A stretch of DNA of 64,000 nucleotides from Dallia pectoralis (Eukaryota > Chordata > Actinopteri > Esociformes > Umbridae). The stretch covers positions 12,460,738 through 12,524,737 of the forward strand of contig CM055755.1 of the NCBI GenBank assembly GCA_029465975.1, written 5' to 3'. Below the pieces are notes generated by a model, which saw only the letters and a list, made by a program, of their open reading frames with translations, had not been told where the DNA came from and searched no databases. Position numbers and translations under genes: made by a program. This document shows, piece after piece, positions 38,013 through 47,215 of the stretch (position 1 is the first letter of the stretch; the number at the start of each line of letters is the position of its first letter).

Positions 38013-39964
38013 CACATCAGCGACACCAACACCACTTGCCCACGTCAAGCAGCTGTCAGCTTTACATGCAGACACGTCCTCTCCAGGTCCCCATGGATCA
38101 TCAGGATGGGGGACCAGTCACTGTCTCTGACAACCTGAGGGCTTGGACGGCCGCTCAATTCCTCACCGTACATTCTGGAGGGCTTTTCATTCAACTGGAC
38201 ACATATAAGATTTTGTTTTCCATCTGTCTGAGAACTAGTTGCTGTATTCCTGGGAGACCATGTCTCTGCTTCTCTATGTTGACTGAAAACCTGCATTCCC
38301 TTTGCCGCCGTACTTGTTTTCTGTAAAGAGACAATTAGTCTTTTGTCTCAAGACGACCACGTGCTGTAGAGTAAACAGAAGAGTCTGAAGGGTTATCAGC
38401 GTGCGACTCTGTGGTAATAGTTAAACATAACTCAGAGACTTACAGCGGATAAACACGCAGCCAGACCTACATGGTTGTGGCCAGGTCTAAAACTAACTAA
38501 AACAGCACCGTCCCACCAAGGCATGGACTCAACAAGACCCCTGAAGATGTCTTCTGGTATCAGGCACTAGGACATTAGCAGCAGATCCTTCTAGTCATGT
38601 AAGTTGCAAGGTGGAGCCACTGTTGGACAGGGACAGATGCTCCTGTAACCGTCATGAACATTTTATTTCACTTGTGCCATAGTAGACCTTCCGCCTGTCT
38701 GGACCAGAGGAGACAGCCATCAAATGTCTCCGCGCATCAATGCGCCTTGACCGCCCAACACCCTGTTGCTGGTGTGTGGTTGTCCCGCGCAAGACCACAG
38801 ACCGCCCAACTCCCTGTTGCTGGTGTGTGGTTGTCCCGCGTAAGACCACAGACCGCCCAACTCCCTGTTGCTGGTGTGTGGTTGTCCCGCGTAAGACCAC
38901 AGTAGGACACTACTGACCGGGAGCACAAGTCTAGTTTCATAGATGCTCCAACCTAGTAATCTGGCCATAACAATTTGGCCCTTATCAAAGCCTTTCAGGT
39001 CTCCTGCCCATTTCTCCTGAATCCAACACGTTGACTACAACAACTGATTGTTCAGTTACCATCTAATCTACCCGCATCTTGACATGGTGAAAATGTTTTG
39101 TCTCCTCATTGTAAGCTGACCAGGGCGTCACAGATAGATCACAAAGCACAGCCTGCATGTCAAAAACACTCCCTGCCTGGGTGAGCTCCACGTTAGACAG
39201 GGCCTGAGTCTATAAAGCACATCTACACCCTGCCCCCATTCCCCCACCCCCGCGCGCACGCACACGCACGCACACGCACACACACGCACACACACCTTTA
39301 AAGAACCAGGTCTGTAGACCAGACAGCCACCACCTCAGGAAGCATTGAAGCACTCTCATTCCGTAACACAGCACACAAAAAGTACACACAAACTTAGAAC
39401 CACACAGTACCACTCAGAACCGTACAGATCTACACAGTACCACACAGAACCACTGAGTACCACACAGAATCATAGTCACTCAGGTTGGAAAGGGGACAGG
39501 TCACAGCTGTTACCATTTGTACACATTAATTTTCCTTTACAACAAATATATATCCCAATGAACCTGAAGCAGAAGGAATAAACAGTTAAAACACTATAGC
39601 TTTTTCCGTGTCTCTGTTTCCATAAGGGGCTGAGGAATGGTGCGAAGAATTCAAAACACACTAACATTCAAAGACAGAGCTGTAGATAGATGGATTGACC
39701 ACCCATGATATCAAAGTCTGAACAATGATTTTTGGCTGTAGAGATTGTTTCTTTCTACATTTACTTCAGGAGGCATTTCTTAATTAATTATTGATAGGTT
39801 TATATACATGTGATTTATGTATATTAGGCAACTTCAGATTGACCTAAAACAATACACAATCAACAGGCTTAATATTGGACTTCTGACTTATCTGATGTCA
39901 AGGACTAAGTTAAGAGAGTACCATATATTTTATGCTAATTAGAACAAAGCTTTTTTATTAAAAG
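38013..39964. other. Intronic spacer left of the provirus
   Basis: Contains the 51-bp triple repeat, a CA/CG run at 39253-39297 and a loose ACACAGTACCAC-type repeat at 39390-39470. Immediately before the provirus the DNA is AT-rich. Confidence 0.5.
38741..38902. repeat. 51-bp minisatellite, 3 copies
   Basis: Unit begins CCGCCCAACTCCCTGTTGCT and ends AAGACCACAGA. The first copy differs slightly. Confidence 0.94.
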
Positions 39965-39968
39965 GTTT
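39965..39968. other. Target-site duplication, left copy
   Basis: GTTT directly before the left LTR, matched by GTTT directly after the right LTR (49907-49910). A 4-bp duplication is usual for gammaretroviral integrases. Extending to five bases breaks the match. Confidence 0.85.
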
Positions 39969-40672
39969 TGTTATGGAATTATTTCTAATACCACGTAATT
40001 AATGTTACTATACCTCTATCTCTAAAATAACATTAAGCAAATACACACTGAAACCAGACTCGAAATAAGAACAGACAAGAGTATCTCTCAAGTTAACTCT
40101 AACAGTTTAATTGATAGATGAGGAAAAACCTTTACACATACACAAACGGCAACTTATGCAGTGACAGGCAAAATATTCCTAACTAAAAAGAAAAACAGAC
40201 TCATATTTATATGGGTTGGTTTACGCATACGCTTTCACACGAACATGAACATTAATAATGAGAAACAGACGAAGCCTTCTAGAAGATCCCATCAAACCTA
40301 TAGGATAAATTGTAAATGACCTATAGGCTTGACATAAGAATCCGAGGTCACTGCCCTCAAGCAAAGGGAGCCTGATAGATCCGCATCCATGATGAATCAC
40401 AGATGCGGTGAACAAAGACTCGGGCATTTCCTTTTGACAGTCCATCACAAACAGGTAATCGAGACATCTGTTTCTAGCATTGGGCCCCTCCACCAGCGTA
40501 AAGATAACATTCCAGTTCTCCTAAGTAAAACACTAGATTCTCAGGGTCTCGTGTTTCCCGTTCTTAACTTTTGGGCCCTCTTAATGATATCCATACGTAT
40601 ATCGCATACGACTATACGTTTAACCTCACTATTTCTGAACTCCTAAATCCTAAATCTATATTTTCCACAACA
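39969..40672 (-). repeat. 3' LTR of the endogenous retrovirus
   Basis: Second 704-bp LTR copy, with TATA motif at 40204-40211 and ATTAAA at 40106-40111 on the minus strand. In this position it would supply the poly(A) signal for proviral transcripts. Because the provirus is in sense with msi2, it could also terminate msi2 pre-mRNA. Confidence 0.95.
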
Positions 40673-40690
40673 ATCCACCCTAAGTTTAGA
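40673..40690 (-). promoter_or_regulatory. Weak polypurine tract before the 3' LTR
   Basis: On the minus strand the bases ahead of the 3' LTR read AACTTAGGGTGGAT. Plus-strand priming in retroviruses starts from a purine run abutting the LTR; this one is short and interrupted by T, so the assignment rests on position alone. Confidence 0.35.
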
Positions 40691-40757
40691 ATAGTGAGGT
40701 GAAAAAAAGGTACAGTTCTTTATTATCAAATAAGCATGCTATGATTTTTAATAACAC

Positions 40758-41840
40758 TCAATAGAATGGATTTCCTGGAAGCTCATTCATCCAGTTTGTC
40801 ACCCTGGCATCAGGAACTTGAACAAGGACCTGAGCAGTCACTCTGGAAGCACACATCTTTATCGAACATGAGATTAACATAAAACCAACAATCAGAAATG
40901 TAACAAAGGCTAATACATACGCTAATATTCTAAAAATTGACCATCCTAATGGTCCTAATACAGAACTCAAACCATCAATTGGGTCCCATCCATGAACCTC
41001 ATGGAGCTCTTTCACTCCCGTTTTCGTTTCTTTTACCAAATCAAGGACTTCCTGAGATGCATCAGAAATGAAAGTACAACATTCGGATTTCACAATTTTA
41101 CACACTCCTCCTTGAGATGCCAAGATCATATCTAGGGCCAATCGGTTCTGTAAGGCGACTGCACGGGTCTCATCTAACTCTTTACCTAATGCCACAATGG
41201 CTTTAGCTGTAGTGTTCATGTGTTTCTCTAGTACTGAGGATAGAGCTGTTATTTCCTGCTGTGAAGAATACACTCCATAGCCTGGAAATAGCACACTGAA
41301 TATACGCTGTGATAGGGTCAGAGTTCGCCTAGCGCGATGTGGATACTGGTACAGTTTCCCCATTTCAGTCTGGTTTACCCTTCGTATTAACGGTACCAGG
41401 TATGCCATATAGCATGTTCCTTCCGCATTAGGTGGAATGCAACTATATGCATTATCCCCGCAGACAAGATACACATGCTCTGGAAGGTCGCCAAAGGCCG
41501 TGAAGTTGGCGAAACTTACTTCAGAACAATCACTGGTCCCCAACTGTAACTTGGCCTTTTCCACCCTATTGGAAATACACAGGGACACATTCCTTAGCCC
41601 ATATGTTGGAATTGTTGGCCAATATTGAGTGCAGTTACGCAAACGGTGACTTTTTGATGCTGGGCAGTCGATCGTTTCATGACTTAGAGAGAGAATATGT
41701 ATCATACGGAATTGCGGTCGCCATTCAGCTCGTGCATACACAATAACAGTGGGTGTAAACGGTATAGGTTTACAAAGTGGTGTTAGGGGCACTACTCTAC
41801 CTGTCGTTCCATACGAACAATTCGTTTGAACCAGAGTCAT
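40758..41840 (-). CDS. env: Envelope surface C-terminus and complete transmembrane subunit
   Basis: A 360-residue frame from an internal ATG. Residues 1-168 are the Cys-rich end of the surface subunit. RARR (169-172) fits the furin consensus. It is followed by a moderately hydrophobic fusion-peptide region, a heptad-repeat helix (about 195-235), the conserved region LQNRLALDMILASQGG (230-245) and the disulphide motif C247-X6-C254-C255, a gamma-type CX6CC that pairs with the surface CWIC. A second helix region leads to the membrane anchor at about 302-325 and a short cytoplasmic tail of about 35 residues. This is the best-preserved env part. It cannot be made as a full envelope because the upstream frames are broken. 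Confidence 0.9.
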   Translation of the reverse strand: MTLVQTNCSYGTTGRVVPLTPLCKPIPFTPTVIVYARAEWRPQFRMIHILSLSHETIDCPASKSHRLRNCTQYWPTIPTYGLRNVSLCISNRVEKAKLQLGTSDCSEVSFANFTAFGDLPEHVYLVCGDNAYSCIPPNAEGTCYMAYLVPLIRRVNQTEMGKLYQYPHRARRTLTLSQRIFSVLFPGYGVYSSQQEITALSSVLEKHMNTTAKAIVALGKELDETRAVALQNRLALDMILASQGGVCKIVKSECCTFISDASQEVLDLVKETKTGVKELHEVHGWDPIDGLSSVLGPLGWSIFRILAYVLAFVTFLIVGFMLISCSIKMCASRVTAQVLVQVPDARVTNWMNELPGNPFY

Positions 41841-41949
41841 CTGTATGTCCAGCTCTTCCCAAAACGATGGACCTTCCGGTCATATCTCAATCTAAACAGA
41901 ACAGTGCTACTGATACTAGGGTCCTTAAAGCTCTGATCAAATGTCTTTA

Positions 41950-42186
41950 TTATGTGCCATAATACTTCCTGCCTGTCTTCTCCCTCCCCTCATCTGTGAA
42001 AACAGTCGTGGGGTTGGTAAAACAGTCCTCATCTTTTTCAGTGGGTGTTGGCGACCAGCCATATTCTTCCCAATCTGCTTTAGAGAAGGGAACTGAAGTT
42101 AACATAGGAGAGCGCGATGAGGTTGGTATATGTTGGCAGATCCAACAGTTACTCATGTTAACATGTGATGCATAGTCAACCATCAT
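41950..42186 (-). pseudogene. env: Envelope surface subunit, middle piece with CWIC
   Basis: A 78-residue piece containing SNCWICQHIP. A CXXC motif of this type (CWLC in murine leukaemia virus) is the isomerase motif that makes a labile disulphide with the transmembrane subunit in gamma-type envelopes. It ends at a stop at 41950-41952. The stretch 41841-41950 keeps short open segments in other frames (for example YDRKVHRFGKSW), suggesting one or two further indels before the next piece. Confidence 0.75.
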
Positions 42187-42212
42187 CCTAAGGGCGATGT
42201 TCTCAGGTTCTA

Positions 42213-42728
42213 TCAGCCCTCTCCTCCTCCGTTTCTCAGTCGGTGGGCATTCCTAGCAGGTCTACCTTTTGGATGATCTGGCGGTCTACAAGGAGTGTGG
42301 AATTCACTGTTGTTACTGTTGAAACACCAATAATCTTTGTTTAAATCAAGATCATCAGAAACATTCACATGACAGATCATTGAGTCATTATTGCAAACAC
42401 ATTCAGTACCGTTTATAAGTGAAGAAACATTAGTCCAGGTCAACATACCCACTGTAATTTTAGGGTCAGTCACAATGAACCATTCATCATTGGGTTGGCA
42501 GTTGCTTACATTACATGTTATCTGTTTTTGTAACAGCCCCTGAGATCGGGCGTTCACGCCTTTCTCAATACCTGTCTTATTCAAATTTACATTTGGTTTG
42601 TTATGTTGTAAGTTAGAGAACCATAGTACAATTACAACAATGAGAGTAAAAGCAAGATGTAATGCGATGTTGCATCTCATTCCCCCAATCCTCCTGTAGG
42701 GGTTCCATGGTCGTCTCGCTGGTTCCAT
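42213..42728 (-). CDS. env: Envelope leader and N-terminal surface subunit (frame broken)
   Basis: Starts at an ATG with A at -3 and G at +4. The basic N-terminus (MEPARRPWNPYRR) is followed at about residues 20-40 by one hydrophobic span (HLAFTLIVVIVLWF), so the signal sits well inside the protein, like a long leader or signal anchor. The rest is Asn- and Cys-rich with several N-X-S/T glycosylation sites (NVSNC, NVSSL, NGTE, NVSDD), as expected for a virion surface glycoprotein. The frame ends after HRLRN at about 42225; surface-subunit sequence continues in another frame. I do not recognise the receptor-binding family. Confidence 0.8.
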   Translation of the reverse strand: MEPARRPWNPYRRIGGMRCNIALHLAFTLIVVIVLWFSNLQHNKPNVNLNKTGIEKGVNARSQGLLQKQITCNVSNCQPNDEWFIVTDPKITVGMLTWTNVSSLINGTECVCNNDSMICHVNVSDDLDLNKDYWCFNSNNSEFHTPCRPPDHPKGRPARNAHRLRNGGGEG

Positions 42729-42825
42729 GTTATGCAGGCTGTGTTGGTTTTTTCTGGTTACCGCAGACTGTGTGTGGGGTCAGAGGTTGCTAGCACGTGA
42801 CCCGTTCAAACAGAAATGAGGATAC

Positions 42826-43761
42826 TTATTCCTTGCCTGTATTCTCCAGAGGTGGAGCCTTTTTGCAGTGTGTTGCGTGGACCCAAGTACCTCGCTCAGC
42901 TACCTTCACTGCAGAGTGTGTGACCAGTTGCACTTGGAACGGTCCCAACCACCGAGGTTTGCTCCAGTGCTTTCTTTTGCAGTCCTTGATCACTACCCAG
43001 TCTCCAGGCTGGATGTCGTGAAGAGGACCTTCAATTGGCACTGGTAACGCTGCTTTCACACTCCGGTGGATTTCCGTCAGGACCTTTGACAGATTGGTAC
43101 AGTATGTTAGCATAGTGTCATTTACATGTTCCGTCATGAGGTCTGAGTGGGTTGGGGCTCCTAGGCCTGTGCTCATTGGTCTTCCTGTGATGACCTCGTG
43201 GGGAGACAAGCCTGTCTTCTTCCTGGGCCTGCCTCTTATTGATGTGAGAACCAGAGGAAGTGCCCGCACCCAGTTCAAACCTGTTTCCTCACACAACTTT
43301 GACAACTTCATCTTAATTGTCCCATTCTCTCTTTCCACTGCACCCCCACTCTGGGGCCTGTAGGCACAGTGTGTTCTTAAGTCCACTCCGAGGTACTCAG
43401 ACATCTTCTGAATAGCCTCGTTCACGAAATGTGATCCATTGTCACTTGACAGTTTCTTTGGAATTCCCCATCTGGGAATGATTTCAGTCAGTAGAGCCTT
43501 AGCCACTGTTGATGCATCAGCCTTCCCAGACGGGAAAGCTTCGACCCATTTGGAAAACATGTCCACAAATACAACACAGTACTTCTTACCCTCACAGGGA
43601 TTCAATTCAATGAAATCCATCATTACATGATCGAATGGGCCATCAGGGGGTGGATGACTTGACTGGGGACCGCCTGTCCCCGTCCCACATTGAACCTGAG
43701 GCACACTAGACACTTGGAACAGAATTTCTGAGCATAAGCCGTGAAGCCCTGTGTGTACCAA
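42826..43761 (-). pseudogene. pol: Integrase catalytic core and C-terminal domain
   Basis: A 311-residue open frame with authentic homology from about residue 35. MMDFIEL (D49), SSDNGSHF (D107) and AVERENG (E143) form the D,D-35-E catalytic triad of retroviral integrases, with exactly 35 residues between the second Asp and the Glu. The C-terminal SH3-like/GPY-F region is seen as GDWVVIKD...PRWLGPFQV. All catalytic residues are intact. The stop at 42826-42828 is the end of Pol. The env start codon follows about 97 bp later, so pol and env do not overlap as they do in murine leukaemia virus. Confidence 0.92.
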
Positions 43762-43997
43762 AATCTGTTTATCATATCTACCATCCCTCCTTTTGACACA
43801 TGATCTTTACCATGTGACAACACAGCATAGAAATGAAACAAACATTTTGGTAAACATGGATTACCGTTTGGTCCTGTCCAAACCTTATTCACACAGACAG
43901 CCCCTGCCTTCCGCCAAGTCGCCTTCTCCTGAGGAGAAGCATTAGCCTGGGCCTGCACAAGGTCAGAGAGGGAGACGGTCGGGGTTAAAACAGCCAT
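43623..43997 (-). pseudogene. pol: Integrase N-terminal zinc-binding domain piece
   Basis: Open piece beginning just after RNase H. The HHCC zinc site is visible as HGKDH (H62, H66) and CSKC (C93, C96), the fold that organises the integrase multimer. Upstream residues (QEKATWRKAGAVC) link it to RNase H. The frame deteriorates at about 43655-43690, and the final residues after RFNVGRG are out of frame; the catalytic core continues in the next piece. Confidence 0.85.
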
Positions 43998-44638
43998 CTG
44001 TAGAGCTGTGTCCAGATGTGCCTGAGCAGCCGCTTTTGCAGCCTGATCTGCTCTGTGGTTTCCAAGGAGACCACGTCCTTGCCATGCGTGTGCGCTTCAC
44101 ATTTGCATATAGCAACTTGTTTAGGCAACAAAACAGCATCCAACAGATCATGAATCAGCTGCCCATGTTGAATTTTGGTGCCTGAGGAGGTGATAAAACC
44201 CCGCATTTTCCACAGTGTGCCAAAATCATGGACTACCCCAAACGCATACCTGCTGTCAGTGTAAATGGTAACAGTTTTCCCTTCGCCCAAAATACATGCA
44301 CGGGTAAGAGCGAACAACTCTGCAGCCTGGGCAGAGAGGTGGTGAGGAAGTCTAAACCCCTCAATTACAGCATGATCAGTGACAATGGCATATCCCACAT
44401 TATTACATGAGGAAGAAAGTGATTTGCTGGCTGAGCCATCAACATAAAAAATCAAATCACTGTCTGGCAATGGCTCATCAGATAAATCAGTACGTGGGGT
44501 ACATTGTTGATTAATGACAGTCAAACAATCATGAGGTTCCCCATCCTCCTCAGTAGGCAGAAATGTTGAAGGATTCAAAATGGGGCTACGGACAATCGAA
44601 ACATGTGGTAGTGACAACAACACATTGTGGTAATTCAA
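43985..44638 (-). pseudogene. pol: RNase H domain of Pol
   Basis: A 217-residue open frame. FYVDGSA (first catalytic Asp, residue 67), QAAELFAL (Glu 107) and YTDSRYAF (Asp 128) are the first three acidic residues of RNase H, which degrades the RNA strand of the RNA/DNA hybrid. EAHTHGKD follows, but at about 44070 the frame is lost. The last acidic residue, normally in an ADQAA-type motif, is encoded just past the break in another frame, so the tail of this open frame (after about residue 190) is not real Pol sequence. Confidence 0.88.
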
Positions 44639-44997
44639 AACCTCGCACCAGAGAGGTGACTTGTCTTGTGTTCCAACAGGATGGAAGACACAGAGTGAGG
44701 AACCCGTAGCTCAAGAGGTTGGTAGCAGACTAAGGCCTGCGACCGTAACACAGCCTCTGCTGCGGCAGCCACAGCTTTCAAGCAATGAGGTAGTCCCTGT
44801 GCAACCGCATCTAGCTTGGCTGAAAAATAAGCAATGGGGCGTAACTTATCCCCATGTTTCTGCATCAACACAGAGGACATGTACCCGTTCTTCTCACATA
44901 CTGCCTGAACAAAAGGTTTAGTGGGATCAGGAAGACCTAAGGTCGGGAGGAAGCTAAACACTGTGTTTGAGCTGTGTAAATGAGTTCTCCCCCTCAA
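44635..44997 (-). pseudogene. pol: Reverse transcriptase connection domain piece
   Basis: An open piece overlapping the end of the previous frame. The real homology starts at about 44960 with LPTLGLPDPTKPF, the conserved entry to the RT connection subdomain, followed by SVLMQKHGDKLRPIAYFSAKLD, typical of the RT to RNase H junction. It ends at a stop at 44635-44637, where the next frame takes over. The first dozen residues are out-of-frame noise. Confidence 0.85.
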
Positions 44998-45640
44998 CAG
45001 TCCACACCACCCTATCGTGGGAGGCTAACTTCTGATCATAAACCATGCTCTGTAAAGGTTGGACTAACAAGGCGTACTCAGGAACCCATTGTCTACAGAA
45101 GCCAGTCATCCCCAAAAATGACAACATCTGCTTCTTGGTCAGAGGTTTAGGCATGCTAGTAATAGCTTTGATCCTGTCTACACTCAGACTTTTACCCTCA
45201 GGGGTGATCATGTGTCCTAAAAAGACAACTTCACTTTGCACAAATTGAAGTTTGTTAAGGCTGGCCTTGTGGCCCTGTGATGCTAGGTATTGTAGCAACA
45301 GGACAGTGTCTTTCTCACAAGACGCCTCATCAGGGGAGCAGATCAACAAATCATCAACGTATTGGACAAGCGTACTACCATGACTGAATGTGAATTTGTC
45401 CAAATTATCCCTAAGAGCCGCAGCAAACACGGCAGGAGATTCACAGTAGCCTTGTGGTAAACGTGTCCATGTGTACATCTGACCAGAAAATTCAAAAGCA
45501 AACCAAAACTGAGAATCTATGTGTACTGGTACACTGAAAAAAGCATTTGCCAAATCAATAACAGAAAAATATTTGCTCCCACTCGGAACCTGGGACATTA
45601 TTGTGTATGGATCAGTAACAATCGGTGCACGAGCAAACAC
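44954..45640 (-). pseudogene. pol: Reverse transcriptase, palm and thumb
   Basis: A 228-residue open piece of the polymerase. FSVIDLANAF (25-34) carries the first catalytic aspartate, LPQGYCESP (61-69) is the conserved loop, and YVDD (94-97) holds the two catalytic aspartates of RNA-dependent DNA synthesis. FLGHMITPEG and KKQMLSFLGMTGFCRQW belong to the thumb. All three catalytic aspartates are present. The frame ends at about 44957 and continues in the neighbouring piece. It makes proviral DNA from genomic RNA in the cytoplasm when part of intact Pol. Confidence 0.92.
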
Positions 45641-45657
45641 TGCATCATTAACCTTTT

Positions 45658-46746
45658 TCAGATCCTGAACAAATCGCCATGCTGTAGCCTGACCGGGAAC
45701 CTTGGCTTTTTAACCGGAAAAATCGGAGTACGACATGGGCTGTTTGGGCAAGATACAATGATCCCTTTGTCTAACAATGCCTCAAAAACAGGAGTAATGC
45801 CCTGGATTGCTTCTGGTTTTAATGGGTATTGTGCCTGACAAGGTCTATGAGGTCCCCTGGGCGTAACTACGAGTGGCTGCGCGTTCTGCATTAACCCAAC
45901 ATCGTATTTATGTTGTGACCATAGAGAAGAAGGAACCTCCGCTAGCCTTGGGTCTGTTACCGCTATCTGAATCGCACAAACATGAAACAACTCATCGGCA
46001 GGCGGAACTAAATGTACTTCCCTACGTCCTATCACAGTACACCCGAAACGTTCCCTTTTAGCCTGTGCCTCCTCAGACCAATCAACACCCTCCATCTGGG
46101 TTGGAACCCAATCAGAAATCTCGCTACACCTCTTAACCCAGGGACCCACAATGTCCCGTGTGCAGCTAAACGGGTGCTCAACAAGCGAAACATGTGGAAC
46201 TGATCCATGTACTTGAAAGAAACGTGACACCTCCTTTGTGCCCCTCACTGACCACGCACATAACCCAGTATCACTCCAATAGAGATAATCTCCCGTTAAG
46301 AAGTCTACCTGACTGTTCCGACCTCTACACCACCCTGTTTCAAACTCATCATTACGGCATTCAAAAACACTGGCAATACAACGCAAGTCGTTAGTGTCAC
46401 TCATCTGCACAGAATCTCCCATTCTGTCCGAAGCCATAGCAACAAGGGTATCAGAAATCGCCCTAGAGCCAGTGTTGTCTAAATCCCATGAATAACAATA
46501 GTTCAGGGGTTGTACACTATGCTGAACCGCTTGTACAGTATTGTGAATGATCTTTATGCCTTTATCTGAACATTCTAACGTAATGCCCAACTGTGTCATT
46601 AAATCTCTAGCCAACAGGTTAACAGGGCAACATTGAGACAATAAAAATGAATGTTTTGGGTGATGCTGACCCGCTTCGTCTACAACCGAGAGAGGGGTGG
46701 TAAATCGCTCTGTAGTGCAGACACCGCCCGCTCCTATAGTCGGCAA
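45658..46746 (-). pseudogene. pol: Protease C-terminus, unassigned ~200-residue segment, RT N-terminus
   Basis: A 362-residue open frame. Residues 1-60 are the protease C-terminal half (LLARDLMTQLGI at 44-55 is the conserved protease helix). Residues 270-345 are the N-terminal fingers of reverse transcriptase (LWSQHKYDVGLM, then YPLKPEA and PIFPVKKP). Between them, about 75-265, lies a segment with several Cys and Trp (YCYSWDL, GDYLYWSDTGLCAWSV, VPHVSL) that matches no standard pro-pol domain known to me. The frame breaks at about 45700-45715, and the polymerase core continues in the next segment. The first residue is not necessarily an authentic start; it is a cut edge of a broken polyprotein. 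Confidence 0.85.
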
Positions 46747-46790
46747 AGTTCTACCGCTAAGTTTCGGTGAAGGGTTCCAGTCCTGAGCTC

Positions 46791-47006
46791 TTAGAACTGA
46801 ATACCCTGCCCCGAATCTACCAGAAATTTCACTCTTTTGCCATTAACAATCAAAAACATTTCAGGTTGTATATGGTAATCATCATCTGCCCTAAAAGCCT
46901 GTAGGTTAAGCTGTTGCATTATATCTGAGTATGACGGATCGTGTAATGGATTGATCTCACCCAGTTTTGTCGTTAAAGGCTCTGGATCGGTCGCTTCGTC
47001 CTGGCG
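46791..47006 (-). pseudogene. pro: Retroviral protease, N-terminal piece
   Basis: In frame with the nucleocapsid across the UGA. After an acidic linker (RQDEATDPEP) comes MFLIVNGKRVKFLVDSG, where DSG is the aspartyl-protease active-site triad (one Asp per monomer). Directly after DSG, at a run of four C on the plus strand (46809-46812), the frame is lost and runs to a stop at 46791-46793. The remainder of the protease is open in another frame from about 46780 leftward. The enzyme matures Gag and Gag-Pol when intact; here it is interrupted at its active site. Confidence 0.75.
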
Positions 47007-47215
47007 TCACCATCCTCCATCTCGCGCAGCCGCATCAACGCGAGTGCCTCTGGGATTGTTGACCGAAAATCCATTGCGATTACCGGCTTCACCGCGTGAA
47101 TTGTCCTTTTGTCCATTTGAATTATTTCTCAAGTCCGGTTCGGGGCAAGCCCGTACCCAATGGTCCATTGAGCCACAACGTAAGCAAGCATTGCCGTTAG
47201 GGGTTGGTAGGAGTT
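47007..47215 (-). pseudogene. gag: Gag nucleocapsid segment with CCHC zinc knuckle, ending in UGA
   Basis: Continuation of gag in a different frame. It contains CLRCGSMDHWVRAC, a perfect C-X2-C-X4-H-X4-C knuckle for genomic RNA binding, then an Asn/Arg-rich tail ending DGGW and a TGA at 47009-47007. The protease frame continues directly after the TGA without a frame change. That is the arrangement of gamma/epsilon-type viruses, which make Gag-Pol by stop-codon readthrough (usually UAG). It cannot be translated with the upstream capsid frame as the sequence stands. Confidence 0.8.

Noticed and set aside
37476..38138. 220-codon plus-strand frame with a Pro/Ala/Gly-rich tail
   Set aside because: Its first part lies in a probable dispersed repeat and its tail in an 11-bp array; no gene family recognised.
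40221..40493. 90-codon minus-strand frame inside U3, identical in both LTRs (49455-49727), as a possible accessory gene
   Set aside because: It begins at GTG, not ATG; the first ATG leaves only about 74 codons, it lies upstream of the TATA box, and identity of the copies simply reflects young LTRs.
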